A DNA stretch of 64,000 bases from Chloroflexota bacterium (GCA_011523515.1 WTGO01000074.1:62001-126000); one strand, 5' to 3'; shown: positions 28,224-38,736, numbered from the stretch's first letter. The notes: generated from the letters alone by a model not told the origin. Translations and numbers: made by a program.

Positions 28224-29411
28224 ATGAACTGGCTGCAGTCACAAATAGAAAATCCGCGAATAAGCGGGTCTATCTGTCTGGCCGTCATGGCATTCTGCGT
28301 CGGATTCGCCGCTGGCCATCTATCCGATTTGCGAACAATCGCGCTCACCGATACCGACCAAGCATTTGAGCCCTTCTGGGACGCCTACACCGTCATCGAA
28401 TCACGCTACGTTGACCAGGTAGAAGTCGACTCTCTGGTCGATGGCGCCATTGAGGGCATGGTGGATTCCCTGGATGACGAACATAGCGGTTATATTCGCC
28501 CGGAACTTTACAAACGCAGCACGGACTTCTCGGGAGAGTTCACCGGCATTGGTGTCTTCACGCGAACCAATGAGGAAACAGGCGCCATTGAAGTGACGAC
28601 GGTGATTCCGGACTCGCCGGCTGAGGCTGTCGGCGTCATGCCGGGCGACGAATTCTATGAAGTGGACGGCCGACGCGTCATCGGCATTTCCCAAGCTGAA
28701 TTGTCGGCGCTCGTGCCCGGTCCGCGCGGCACAACTGTAACGATCACATTCAGACGAGACGGCGAGCTGGTTACCTTCGAGATCGCGCGCGACACCTTCC
28801 CCTTACCCAATGTCTCGTTTGAAATCGTCGGCGACAACATCGCCCATATCGCCATGTTAGACTTTAACGACCTTTCGCGCGCGCAGCTGGACGAAGCCTT
28901 AAAAGCCGTCGACATCGCCAGCGCAAACGGCCTCATCTTTGACATACGCGACAATCCCGGCGGCACGCTGTCCAGCGCCATCGAGATCGGCAGCGCATTT
29001 ATAGAGGATGGCGTTCTTCTGCGACAAGTGGCGCGCGATCAAAGCGAAGAGGTCACGCGCACGAGCGGCGGCTATGCCGATATCGATGTGCCCATCGTCG
29101 TCCTGGTCGACGAAACCAGCGCCAGCGCGTCCGAAGTCATCGCAGGCGCTATGCAGGATTACGGCGTTGCCACCATCCTGGGCGAGACGACCTTCGGCAA
29201 AGGCACTGTGCAAAATATCCCGTCGCTCTCCAACGGCGGCGGCCTGCGCATCACCGTACGCCGCTGGCTGACCCCTAACGGCCATTGGATTCACAAGCAA
29301 GGCATTACGCCCGACATCATTGTGGAATGGAATCCCGATTCCGATGACAAAGACGAAGACGATATCCAGTTAAAAGCCGCGGTCGACTACCTGGACTCTT
29401 TGCGCGACTAA
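28224..29411 (+). CDS. ctpA: S41 family carboxy-terminal processing peptidase
   Basis: PDZ domain, VDETSASASEVIAGAMQDYG catalytic Ser, TFGKGTVQ catalytic Lys. TATACT at 28178-28183 argues for ATG at 28224 over the GTG at 28185. Confidence 0.92.
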   Translation: MNWLQSQIENPRISGSICLAVMAFCVGFAAGHLSDLRTIALTDTDQAFEPFWDAYTVIESRYVDQVEVDSLVDGAIEGMVDSLDDEHSGYIRPELYKRSTDFSGEFTGIGVFTRTNEETGAIEVTTVIPDSPAEAVGVMPGDEFYEVDGRRVIGISQAELSALVPGPRGTTVTITFRRDGELVTFEIARDTFPLPNVSFEIVGDNIAHIAMLDFNDLSRAQLDEALKAVDIASANGLIFDIRDNPGGTLSSAIEIGSAFIEDGVLLRQVARDQSEEVTRTSGGYADIDVPIVVLVDETSASASEVIAGAMQDYGVATILGETTFGKGTVQNIPSLSNGGGLRITVRRWLTPNGHWIHKQGITPDIIVEWNPDSDDKDEDDIQLKAAVDYLDSLRD

Positions 29412-29536
29412 TCTGGCTCGCTGACGTATACTTGGTAGCGCTGATTTGCAGGCGGTCGGGTCATGCTAGTCAAATCGCGCTTCTGGTGCTATAGTGCTTG
29501 GGTTACGATCTCGAATTATCTTAGGGAGTCGCGCAG

Positions 29537-29764
29537 ATGGGCGCAGTCTTACAAATCTCGTCAATCGTCATCTCGATCGTGCTGATCGTCCTGATTTTGC
29601 TCCAGGTCAAAGGCGGCGCCTTGGGCAGCCTGCTGGGCGGCGATGCCGGTGGCGGAATCGCCCGGACACGGCGCGGCCTGGAAAAGACGCTCTTTCGCAT
29701 CACCATATTCTTGTCGATCTCATTCCTGGGCATTGCGCTATTTGCGGTGTCAGCGCCAGGATAG
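29537..29764 (+). CDS. secG: Preprotein translocase subunit SecG
   Basis: Two hydrophobic helices, LQVKGGALGSLLGG linker. Confidence 0.88.
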   Translation: MGAVLQISSIVISIVLIVLILLQVKGGALGSLLGGDAGGGIARTRRGLEKTLFRITIFLSISFLGIALFAVSAPG

Positions 29765-29861
29765 ATTCCCTGCGCCGGTGGCGTAATCCGCTCGTGAACG
29801 ACAATTGCTCGGCGAATTGTAACGATTACAGGACGCCGATTTTGGTTGAGTGAGGCCATTT

Positions 29862-31637
29862 ATGTTGCGCGGCTTTCGCTGGCAATTGATCGCGCTGCTG
29901 ATCGCGCTTGCCGCCTGCGCCGCCGCCGTCCTATTCCGAATCAGCCGTCAGTCCGCGCTGCAAGCGACTGCCACAGCCACGCCACTGTTCTCTGAAACAA
30001 ACGTAGTCGAATCGCGGACGCCGACAGCAACCAGCCTGCCGGCGACAAACGAGACCTCTCCAACCGGGCGCAGCATCATTGCCGCCCCCGCGGCTACTAC
30101 CTTCCGCGAGGGACTTGTCGGCAGCATACAGCGGATCAATCCGCTCTTCGCGCACTTAAACCCTCCCGATCAGGATATTGCGAGTCTAATTTTTGAGGGG
30201 CTCTTCGCCATTAACGACTATGGCGAAGCCGTGCCGCGCCTGGCCGCGGAACTGGTGACATCCAGCGACGGGCTCGAATACGTTGTCAGGCTGCGCAATG
30301 ACATCAAGTGGCAGGACGGTATGCCATTTACCGCGGACGATGCCATCTACACATTCTCCATGCTCAGCGCAGCCGAATACGCTGACTTCTCCACGACGGC
30401 CTCATTTTGGCAGACCGTGGAAACGCAGAAGCTGAGCTCTGATCTCTTGCGCTTTCGACTGGTCCAGCCCTTCAGCAGTTTCCCGGTGCTGTTGAGCATC
30501 GGCATCTTGCCGGAGCACGCTCTGCGCGGCACGTCAGTGCTCGACCTCGCCAGCCATCCCTTCAATCTCACGCCGATTGGCACAGGACCCTACCAGCTCG
30601 CTGCCCTGCATTCTGACGCTGCACAGACAATTACCGCGGCGCATCTGCAGCGTTCGCCTACTCATCGCGAGCGGCAGGACGCGCAGCTCGGTTTCCTGTT
30701 TCGGGATCTGATATTCCGGTTGTTCGACAGCACTGAAGACGCGATTGGCGCCTATGAGTCGGGAGACATCGACGCCCTCGCGGTCAGAGGACCGCCGTAT
30801 CGACTGCTCGCGCTCCCACAGAGCCAGCACTTCCGCCAGGCGCTTTCGGAGCTAGGCGTATTGATTTTCAATTGGAGCGATTCGCCCTTTACAGAGCGAA
30901 GGGTCAGGCAGGCGCTTGCGCTCAGCCTCGACCTGCCGCAATTGGCGCAGGCGCATGCCGGCGCCGCAGCCGTATTGGCGGACAGCCCGTATATCTTGGG
31001 ATCGTCCGTCTATCAGCCGAGCGCCTTCTGGCATACTTACGATTTGGAAAAGGCGAACACACTACTTGCTGCAGTTGAACTTGCCCCCTCAGCGGCAACT
31101 GCAGGAGACACAGACGATGAAGAAGACCCCGAACAAATTGCGCCCTACCGCCTTCTGGTTGAGGACTCTGGTCAACTGCGGGAATTGGCCGGGGACATCG
31201 CCGCGCAATGGCGGCAACTAGGCATGGATTTCTCAGTCGAGTCGGTCGACGCCCGTACATTGAGCAACCGTCTCGAATCCGGCGAGTTTGACGCGGCCAT
31301 TGTTACTCAGCGCATCGGCGCCGATCGCGATCTCTTTCGCTTTTGGCACCCCGCCCAGCATGGCGGCGGGGGCAATTATGGCGCCGCTAGCCACAACGAA
31401 ATGGCCGAGCTCATCGAGATTGCGCGTGGAGAAACCTATGCCGGGCGCCGCGCCCTGCTCCATCAGCAGATTCAGGAAGTCTTCGCAGAGCAGGCGCTGG
31501 CCATTCCACTCTACTACCCGCTGCTCACCTATATCGCGCGCGACAGCATCGAAGGCCTTAGGCTTGGCTTTCTGACTTCTCCAGCCGATCGCTTCCGCGG
31601 GATTCAGCACTGGCGGCCGGCGACCTTGGCCGGCTAG
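29862..31637 (+). CDS. Family 5 extracellular solute-binding lipoprotein (peptide/nickel type)
   Basis: N-terminal LAAC lipobox; SLIFEGLFAINDYGEAVPRLAAEL..., IKWQDGMPFTADDAIYTF. Confidence 0.88.
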   Translation: MLRGFRWQLIALLIALAACAAAVLFRISRQSALQATATATPLFSETNVVESRTPTATSLPATNETSPTGRSIIAAPAATTFREGLVGSIQRINPLFAHLNPPDQDIASLIFEGLFAINDYGEAVPRLAAELVTSSDGLEYVVRLRNDIKWQDGMPFTADDAIYTFSMLSAAEYADFSTTASFWQTVETQKLSSDLLRFRLVQPFSSFPVLLSIGILPEHALRGTSVLDLASHPFNLTPIGTGPYQLAALHSDAAQTITAAHLQRSPTHRERQDAQLGFLFRDLIFRLFDSTEDAIGAYESGDIDALAVRGPPYRLLALPQSQHFRQALSELGVLIFNWSDSPFTERRVRQALALSLDLPQLAQAHAGAAAVLADSPYILGSSVYQPSAFWHTYDLEKANTLLAAVELAPSAATAGDTDDEEDPEQIAPYRLLVEDSGQLRELAGDIAAQWRQLGMDFSVESVDARTLSNRLESGEFDAAIVTQRIGADRDLFRFWHPAQHGGGGNYGAASHNEMAELIEIARGETYAGRRALLHQQIQEVFAEQALAIPLYYPLLTYIARDSIEGLRLGFLTSPADRFRGIQHWRPATLAG

Positions 31638-32458
31638 CCCGACTTCTCCCGCAGCAGGATGTCCCGCAGCAAGGCTTTGCGGGCGGCGCCACCTAGCGTT
31701 TCAAGTTTGCGCGTACCCAGCGGGTCTATTTCCTCGCGCAGTAGCCGCAAGTCTTCCGGTTTAGGCGGCGCCGTTTCCGCCAGTTCCGGCGCGATCTCCA
31801 GATCAAAGCCGGTCTTGCGGCGTACGCGCTCGACACTGACGCCCGGATGGACGCTGACCAGCCGCATCCGCCCGCCCTGCCAATCAAATTGGCCCAAGTC
31901 AGTAATCAAATAGCGCGGTCCCCCGCCATGTCTCCGCTGCGGCGTGTGCCCCAGGCCGCTGATAAAGTCGATCTTCTCGGCAAAGGTCAGGCGCGTGTGA
32001 CGCGGTACATATAGGTAGCTGTGATCGTACTGTGGCGTGACATCGGGGATGCCGCCGCTGCCCGGCAGGCGCATTCTCGGCCTGTCGTAGTCCTTGCCGA
32101 AAGCGATATTGTTCATGTTGCCATGCGCATCAACTTGCGCCGGCCGGAAGAATTCCTTGGGCTGAAATTTGGGCAATATCTCGGCGGCGCCGGCGGCGAA
32201 TCCCAAGTGGATCAAGCCTTTGCCCACCCAAAGATCTTCGATGCCGGCAATGCCCAGCGGTCCCCAGCCCGGCACCAGCGCCTGTCCAATTGCCGATGTA
32301 AAACGAGCGCGCGGCGCATAGCGAATCTTGCCCAGGATCAAGCCCGCGGATACCAGCGGCGTATTGATGCCCTGCGCCCAAACATCGCCGTCGTTCACTT
32401 GGCGCGAGATGCAGACGCTGATCAGCTCATCAATGGAATAGTCGGGGTCGACAGACAA
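31634..32458 (-). CDS. CoA-transferase, subunit B-like
   Basis: DGDVWAQGINTPLVSAGLILGKIRYAP...FFRPAQVDAHGNMNNIAFG. Confidence 0.82.
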   Translation of the reverse strand: MSVDPDYSIDELISVCISRQVNDGDVWAQGINTPLVSAGLILGKIRYAPRARFTSAIGQALVPGWGPLGIAGIEDLWVGKGLIHLGFAAGAAEILPKFQPKEFFRPAQVDAHGNMNNIAFGKDYDRPRMRLPGSGGIPDVTPQYDHSYLYVPRHTRLTFAEKIDFISGLGHTPQRRHGGGPRYLITDLGQFDWQGGRMRLVSVHPGVSVERVRRKTGFDLEIAPELAETAPPKPEDLRLLREEIDPLGTRKLETLGGAARKALLRDILLREKSG

Positions 32459-32462
32459 GGCG

Positions 32463-33713
32463 CTACTCGCTGCCGCCGTTGGGTTTGATCAAACGCACGA
32501 ATTGTCGTTTGCCAACTTGCAGCACCGCGGGCAGCATTTCCTGGGTAATTGTGGCCTGCAGGCTGTCCACCTTCTCTTCGTTAAGACGGACGCCATTCTG
32601 TTGAATCAGCCTTTTGGCTTCGCCGCGACTGCCGACCATCTTGAGACGCACCAGGATATCGCGGATTTCTTCCTCAGCCGGTACAACTGCCTGATCCATA
32701 TCAGCCGGAAGCCCGCCCCCACCGCGAAAAACTTCGTTCCAGCGCAGTTGCGCGGCATCGGCGTCTTCCCTACTGTGAAAGATGCTGACGATTTCGCGCG
32801 CCAGGCCCATCTTGGTTTCATTCGGATGCAATTCGCCCGCCGCAAGTTTGGCGTCCAGCTCATTAACTTGCGCCGGCGTCCAGCCGAGAATCAGCTTGTG
32901 AAAGACGCCCATGGATTTGTCGGGCAGGCTCATGACCTTGCCGAACATATCCCAAGGCTCGGATAGCAGCGGGATATGATTGCCCAGGCTCTTCGACATT
33001 TTCACTTCGCCATCGGTACCCGGCAGGCTTTCGCCCATAATGATGGCGACCTGCGGCTTCTGCCCCAGCCCGGTTTGCAGCTTGCGACCAGCCACCAAGA
33101 TATTAAACAGCTGATCTTGACCGCCCACCTGCACATCGGCTTCCTGCGCCACCGCGTCATAAGCCTGCATCAGCGCGTAGAAGAACTCATGCAGATAAAT
33201 CGCCTTGCCCTCGTCGATGCGCTTGGCGAAGTTTTCCCGCACCATGAATTGTTGGACCGTAAAATGGCTCGCCAGCCGGATGATGTCGGCGAAGTCGAGC
33301 GGCGCCAGCCATTCGTCGTTGCGCCGCACGCGTGTACGCTCTTCGTCCAGTATCTTGAATGCCTGCTCGGCATAGGTGCGCATGTTGTCTTCCACGTTGC
33401 GCATGGTCAGCTGATCGCGAGCGCTATCCTTGTCGGACGGGTCGCCTATCAAACTGGTGAAGGTGCCGACCAGGAATGTGACATCGTGGCCGAAGTCCTG
33501 AAACTGCCGCAGCTTGCGCATCGTGATGGTATGCCCCAAATGCAAGTCCGATGTGCGCGGGTCATAACCGCAATAGACGCGCAGCGGCCGTCCTTCCCGC
33601 TCGCATTCCTGCAAGCGCGCGCGCAGGTCTTTGGCCATGTTGGCGCGCGTCTCATCATCGCCATAGGCCGTGCCTGACATCAGCACTTCGACTTGTTCGT
33701 CAATCGTAGCCAT
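32463..33713 (-). CDS. tyrS: Tyrosyl-tRNA synthetase
   Basis: YDPRTSDLHLGHTITMRKL, VKMSKSLGN, C-terminal S4 domain. Confidence 0.96.
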   Translation of the reverse strand: MATIDEQVEVLMSGTAYGDDETRANMAKDLRARLQECEREGRPLRVYCGYDPRTSDLHLGHTITMRKLRQFQDFGHDVTFLVGTFTSLIGDPSDKDSARDQLTMRNVEDNMRTYAEQAFKILDEERTRVRRNDEWLAPLDFADIIRLASHFTVQQFMVRENFAKRIDEGKAIYLHEFFYALMQAYDAVAQEADVQVGGQDQLFNILVAGRKLQTGLGQKPQVAIIMGESLPGTDGEVKMSKSLGNHIPLLSEPWDMFGKVMSLPDKSMGVFHKLILGWTPAQVNELDAKLAAGELHPNETKMGLAREIVSIFHSREDADAAQLRWNEVFRGGGGLPADMDQAVVPAEEEIRDILVRLKMVGSRGEAKRLIQQNGVRLNEEKVDSLQATITQEMLPAVLQVGKRQFVRLIKPNGGSE

Positions 33714-33870
33714 CGTAGCTTCCTATCGGGTCATACCTGTTCTCAACTCGCCAGTATACCACAGGCATACGCCCCTATTCAGACGGGATGGCGCTCGTTA
33801 TAATTCTCGCCGATTCGCGACCGTTCGCGCGACATTTACGACCGCCGTTTAGCCGGAGCGAGACAAGTAT

Positions 33871-36567
33871 ATGAAACACATGAGCAGCGCCGATGTACGC
33901 GAGGCCTTTCTCGACTTTTTTGAGGAAATGGGGCATCGTCCCATCGCTTCTTCGTCTCTCGTACCGGCGGACGACCCAACACTGCTCTTCGTAAACGCCG
34001 GCATGGTGCAGTTCAAAGACGTCTTCCTCGGCCTGGACAACCGCGATTATAGCCGCGCAACCACATCGCAAAAGTGCATGCGCGTCAGCGGCAAACATAA
34101 TGACCTGGAGAATGTCGGTCCCTCGCCGCGCCACCATACCTTCTTCGAGATGCTGGGAAACTTCAGCTTCGGCGACTACTTCAAGCGCGACGCCATCAAA
34201 TATGCCTATACGCTGCTGACCGAAGTTTATGAGCTCCCCGCCGATCGCCTCGTCTTCACCGTCTACGAGAACGATGATGAAGCCTACAGTACCTGGGTTG
34301 ATGAGCTGGGCGTCGATCCCAGGCGAGTGGCTCGCATGGGAGCGTCCACCAACTTCTGGCAAATGGCCGATACCGGCCCCTGCGGACCCACGTCCGAAAT
34401 CCACTGGGACAAGCTGCCGCAGCTGGGCGAAGCCGAGATCATCCCCAAGCTGCAAGCCGAAGATGACCGCTTCCTGGAGATCTGGAATCTGGTCTTTATG
34501 CAGTTCAATCGTCAGCAAGCCGATCCTGATCATAGCGGCCGATGGGACCTTCCCTTGCCGGCGCCGGGCGTCGACACAGGTATGGGGCTGGAACGCATCG
34601 TCTCGATTCTGCAAGGCGTAGACGCCAACTACGGCACCGACCTCTTCATGCCTATAATTCAGCGCATCCAAGTGCTGACCGGCCACCGCGATGCCGAGCG
34701 CGACGCCAACATCGTGCCCTACCGCGTTATCGCCGACCACATCCGCGCAGCCGTCTTCCTGATCAGCGATGGCGTCTATCCCGGCGCCAAAGGGCGCGCC
34801 GCCATCCCGCGCATTGTCATCCGGCGCGCGGCCCGCTTTGGCAGGGAGATCGGCTTCGACCGTCCCTTTCTGGCCGATGTCGCCCAGGCCGTCTTTGATG
34901 TAATGGGCGAGCATTTCAGCGAGTTGCTTGATCAAGCGGAGAGCATCAAACGCGTCATCACGCTGGAAGAGGAACGCTTCGGCCGCACGATGGATCGCGG
35001 CCTGAATGAACTCGACGAAATGCTGGCCGCACTGGGCGCCAGCGGCAGGCTGTCCGGCGCCGACGCCTTTTACTTGAAAGCCACGCTCGGCTTGCCCTTT
35101 CAAGTCACCAAAGATGTAGCGGAAGAGCGCGGTTTCAGCGTGGACGAAGCGGGCTTCGTCGCGGCCGAAGCCGAACACGCGCGCATCAGCGGCGGCGGCC
35201 AGGCCATGGGCGAGATCGAATCCGGCCAATTCTATTGTCAGCTGCTGGCGGACCTGCAAACCGCGGGCGAGCTCGGCGGCAACGGCGTCGACTACGCTCC
35301 CTACTCAGACGAGCCGGTCGAAACTAAAGTACTCGCCCTGGCGCGAGACGGCGCGCGACTGGAAAGCGTGATTGTCGGCGAATCGGTGGAAGTCATCCTG
35401 GCACAGACCCAATTTTATGCGGAAGCCGGCGGCCAGGTTAGTGATACCGGAACCATAACAGGCGACGGTTGGGCGATTGACGTCATCGAGATGAAGCGAC
35501 CGCTATCCGGGCTGATCGCCCATGTCGGCGAAGTCGTCGAAGGCAATCCCGCAGCCGGCGCCAGCGCGACCGCATCCCTTGATTCCGCGCGCCGCCGGGA
35601 CATCATCCGCAACCATACGGCGACTCACCTGCTCCACGCCGCCTTGCGCAACAGCCTGGGCAAACACGTGCAGCAACGGGGCTCGTTGGTCGCGCCCGAC
35701 CGGCTGCGCTTCGACTTTTCGCACCCGGAAAAGGTCTCGATCAGCGAGCTGGCGCAAATATCGGCAGCGGTTAATGACGCGATCCTCTCCAATTATCGCG
35801 TTTATGGCGAAGAAAAGTCGCTGGAAATCGCCCGCCGCGAAGGCGCCATGGCGCTCTTCGGCGAAAAGTACGACGACATTGTAAGAACGGTCGCGATCGG
35901 CAACGGTCAGGAGCGTTACAGCTATGAACTCTGCGGCGGCGTCCATGTGGATTCCACCGCCGAAATCGGAGGTTTTGTCTTCACCAGCGAAGGCAGCGTC
36001 AGCGCGGGCATCCGCCGCGTAGAAGCCCTGACCGGGCGCGCCGCCAGCGCTTATTTCAGCGAGCAGCTGCAAACACTGGCCGGCATTGCTGAGCGGCTGG
36101 GCGCGGCGCCCGATCAGATTGCGCGCCGGCTTTCCGATCTGCAAGGTGAACTTTCCGCCGCGCAGCGTGAGATCGATAATCTGCGCCGGCGACAAGCCAG
36201 GCATGACTTCGACAACATGATCAACGATGGCTTGGAAAGCCTAAACGGCGTGCAGGCGCTGGTCGCCGAGCTCGATAATACGCCGATGGAGACCATGCGT
36301 GAGATGACCGATTGGTTCCGTAATCGCGTCGACAACGGCGTCATGGTGTTGGCCAGCGACATCGACGGACGGCCACAAATCGTCGTCGCCGTATCCGATG
36401 CGCTGGTCAAAGACGGCATACGCGCCGGCGATTTGATTAAGCCGATCGCGAAAGTCGTAGGCGGCGGAGGCGGTGGACGCCCGCAAATGGCGCAGGCCGG
36501 CGGGCGCGACAGCAGCAAAATCGCCCAGGCGCTGCAGACTGCGCGTGAGCTGCTGGCGGATTCGTAA
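33871..36567 (+). CDS. alaS: Alanyl-tRNA synthetase
   Basis: 898 aa; MVQFKDVFLG, HTATHLLHAALR, CGGVHVDSTAEIGGF. Confidence 0.97.
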   Translation: MKHMSSADVREAFLDFFEEMGHRPIASSSLVPADDPTLLFVNAGMVQFKDVFLGLDNRDYSRATTSQKCMRVSGKHNDLENVGPSPRHHTFFEMLGNFSFGDYFKRDAIKYAYTLLTEVYELPADRLVFTVYENDDEAYSTWVDELGVDPRRVARMGASTNFWQMADTGPCGPTSEIHWDKLPQLGEAEIIPKLQAEDDRFLEIWNLVFMQFNRQQADPDHSGRWDLPLPAPGVDTGMGLERIVSILQGVDANYGTDLFMPIIQRIQVLTGHRDAERDANIVPYRVIADHIRAAVFLISDGVYPGAKGRAAIPRIVIRRAARFGREIGFDRPFLADVAQAVFDVMGEHFSELLDQAESIKRVITLEEERFGRTMDRGLNELDEMLAALGASGRLSGADAFYLKATLGLPFQVTKDVAEERGFSVDEAGFVAAEAEHARISGGGQAMGEIESGQFYCQLLADLQTAGELGGNGVDYAPYSDEPVETKVLALARDGARLESVIVGESVEVILAQTQFYAEAGGQVSDTGTITGDGWAIDVIEMKRPLSGLIAHVGEVVEGNPAAGASATASLDSARRRDIIRNHTATHLLHAALRNSLGKHVQQRGSLVAPDRLRFDFSHPEKVSISELAQISAAVNDAILSNYRVYGEEKSLEIARREGAMALFGEKYDDIVRTVAIGNGQERYSYELCGGVHVDSTAEIGGFVFTSEGSVSAGIRRVEALTGRAASAYFSEQLQTLAGIAERLGAAPDQIARRLSDLQGELSAAQREIDNLRRRQARHDFDNMINDGLESLNGVQALVAELDNTPMETMREMTDWFRNRVDNGVMVLASDIDGRPQIVVAVSDALVKDGIRAGDLIKPIAKVVGGGGGGRPQMAQAGGRDSSKIAQALQTARELLADS

Positions 36568-36626
36568 GTCATTTCAGGCCCTGTCGCGTTCTACTCCCGG
36601 CGCATCTCGTCGTATACTGCTAATTG

Positions 36627-38177
36627 ATGTCAGCGGAATCCGTATCGCTCACTCTCGAGGCGACCGACACTATCGTTAGCCTGCGTCAGCGGCTTGCCGG
36701 CTTGCGCGGCCAGCGCGTGCTGCTGATTTGGCCCGAACCGGCCGCAAATCTCCGCAGCAAACTGGATCTGGTGCTGATCCAGCGCGAAGCCGACCGGCGG
36801 GCGATTCAGTTGGCCATCGTCTCAACCGATGAAATGCAGCAATACTTCGCTGCGGAACTCAACATCAGCTGCTTCGACACGCTTGAAGCCAGCCACGCCA
36901 GCCGCTGGAAACGGGGGAGACAGAAGCGATTCCTGCCCCGCTATCACAAGCCGAGCCCCGACCTTCAGGCGGAAGACCTGGAGTTGATCGCTGGACGCCT
37001 CGCCAGGAGAACTCAAGAGTCGCACTGGCGTTTGATTATTGAACGCGTCGTGGTTCTTGTGTTGCTAACAGGCGTTGTCGGAGCGGCGCTCTATGCCGTC
37101 GTGCCCAGCGCGGATATAGTCGTCAGTTTGCAGGAAGAAATCATTACTGTCGTCGTCGATGTTGTTGCCGACCGCAAGGCAAACGCCATACGTACCGATA
37201 GTGGCGTTATCCCGGCGCTGGTCCTGCGCGAGACGGTCGAGACCTCAGTCACCGTTCCCACTACAGGCACGGTTTGGCTCGACAGCATTTCCGCCGCCGC
37301 CATCGTAACATTCGCCAATTTGGGCGCCGATCAGGTGGATATCCCGCGAGGCACGATATTGGGCACCAGCGCCGGCGAGCCGATCCTCTTCGAAACCGTG
37401 GCTGATGTAGCCGTGCCCGCGGGCGTGGGACAGCGGGTCGGCGCAACAGTCGAAGCCATGGACAGCTATCGGGGCAGCGTGGGCAATGTCGGCCCGGGCA
37501 TGATTAACACAGTGCTGGGCGAGCTTTCCGATCAAGTCTCCGTCATTAACCTGGCGTCAGCCTCGGGCGGCAGCAACCAGAGCGTCAAGACCGTCGCCCT
37601 TGCCGACCAGAACAGGTTGCTGGAAAGCGCGCGGATTCAACTGCAATCGCTCGCCTTTGAACAGATGCGCGCCGGGCTGTCGGCAAGCCAAGTCATTATT
37701 ATCGAATCGCTGCGCATTGAACAAGAGCGCAAGGAATGGACCAGCTTTTCCGCCGATGTCGGCACCATGACCAGCGAATTGTCGCTGACCATGCGTGCGG
37801 TCGTCACCGCCCTGGTCGTCGACGACCGCTACAGCCGCCAATTGACGACCACCCGACTCAAGGACAAGATTCCAGCTGGCTTCGAACTGCTTGATGCTTC
37901 GCTGTCTTATGCGCGCGGCCCCTTCAAGCTAGGCAGAGCGGAGGGCCAAATCAACTTTACCGCGACGTCCAGCGCGACCGTAATCGCCGACTTCAACCCG
38001 GTTCAGCTGCGGGAAAACCTGGCTGGCCTTTCTTTGCAAGAAGCGCGCCAGCTTCTCGCGTCGCGGGCGGAACTCTCAGACCTAACCCCTCCGCGCATAT
38101 CGCTTTTCCCGCCGGCGCTTGAGCGTATGCCAACGATGGCAGTCCGCATCAATATTCGATTAGAGGCGCGCCAATGA
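36627..38177 (+). CDS. Membrane protein with baseplate J-like domain
   Basis: TM helix near residue 140, then VTFANLGADQVDIPRGTILGTSAGEPILFETVADVAVPAG...GNVGPGMIN, matching my memory of baseplate J/gp47-like proteins. Confidence 0.6.
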   Translation: MSAESVSLTLEATDTIVSLRQRLAGLRGQRVLLIWPEPAANLRSKLDLVLIQREADRRAIQLAIVSTDEMQQYFAAELNISCFDTLEASHASRWKRGRQKRFLPRYHKPSPDLQAEDLELIAGRLARRTQESHWRLIIERVVVLVLLTGVVGAALYAVVPSADIVVSLQEEIITVVVDVVADRKANAIRTDSGVIPALVLRETVETSVTVPTTGTVWLDSISAAAIVTFANLGADQVDIPRGTILGTSAGEPILFETVADVAVPAGVGQRVGATVEAMDSYRGSVGNVGPGMINTVLGELSDQVSVINLASASGGSNQSVKTVALADQNRLLESARIQLQSLAFEQMRAGLSASQVIIIESLRIEQERKEWTSFSADVGTMTSELSLTMRAVVTALVVDDRYSRQLTTTRLKDKIPAGFELLDASLSYARGPFKLGRAEGQINFTATSSATVIADFNPVQLRENLAGLSLQEARQLLASRAELSDLTPPRISLFPPALERMPTMAVRINIRLEARQ

Positions 38178-38626
38178 TCGGACGCTTGCTGGGAATCGAC
38201 CCGGGTGAAAAACGAATTGGTTTGGCGGTAAGCGACGCCATGGGCATTGCTGCGCGCGAACTACAGATTCTCCCGCGCATGGGTGATGCTGCCGATTTCG
38301 CGACGCTCGGAGAAATCGTTGAAAGACACAAGATTGCCGGCATAGTGGTCGGTGTCCCTCTTAATCCAAATGCTCCGGCGGGAATCCGCACCCAGGCGGA
38401 TGCCGTGCGCGAGTGGATCAATCAGCTGCGACTGGCGATTCCGCTGCCCATCGCCGAGGTCAGCGAGTATTTGACCAGCCACGAGGCGCGCCGCCTGGCC
38501 TACACCCAGAAACGAAAACCGCGAGAACCAGTAGACGACTTGGCCGCACGAATTATCCTGCAAGCCTTTCTGGATGCGCAAAGCTACGGTAACGCTACGT
38601 TTCCGCCCTCAGAAACACACGAATGA
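38174..38626 (+). CDS. ruvX: Putative pre-16S rRNA nuclease / Holliday junction resolvase-like (YqgF)
   Basis: LLGIDPGEKRIGLAVSDAMGIAA; ATGA overlap with upstream CDS. Confidence 0.92.
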   Translation: MIGRLLGIDPGEKRIGLAVSDAMGIAARELQILPRMGDAADFATLGEIVERHKIAGIVVGVPLNPNAPAGIRTQADAVREWINQLRLAIPLPIAEVSEYLTSHEARRLAYTQKRKPREPVDDLAARIILQAFLDAQSYGNATFPPSETHE

Positions 38627-38736
38627 GCGAAGACGACTATACTAGTCCTTGAAGCGGACGCCGCGTACGTTCCTCGTTGCTATAGGTAGAGGGCTACGTC
38701 GAATTTAGGCCCTTGTAAATTGCTGAGATTGTCCAG

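Noticed and set aside
33775-35259. 494-aa minus-strand ORF
   Set aside because: Lies antisense inside alaS; long antisense frames are expected in GC-rich coding DNA and the translation shows no recognisable domain.
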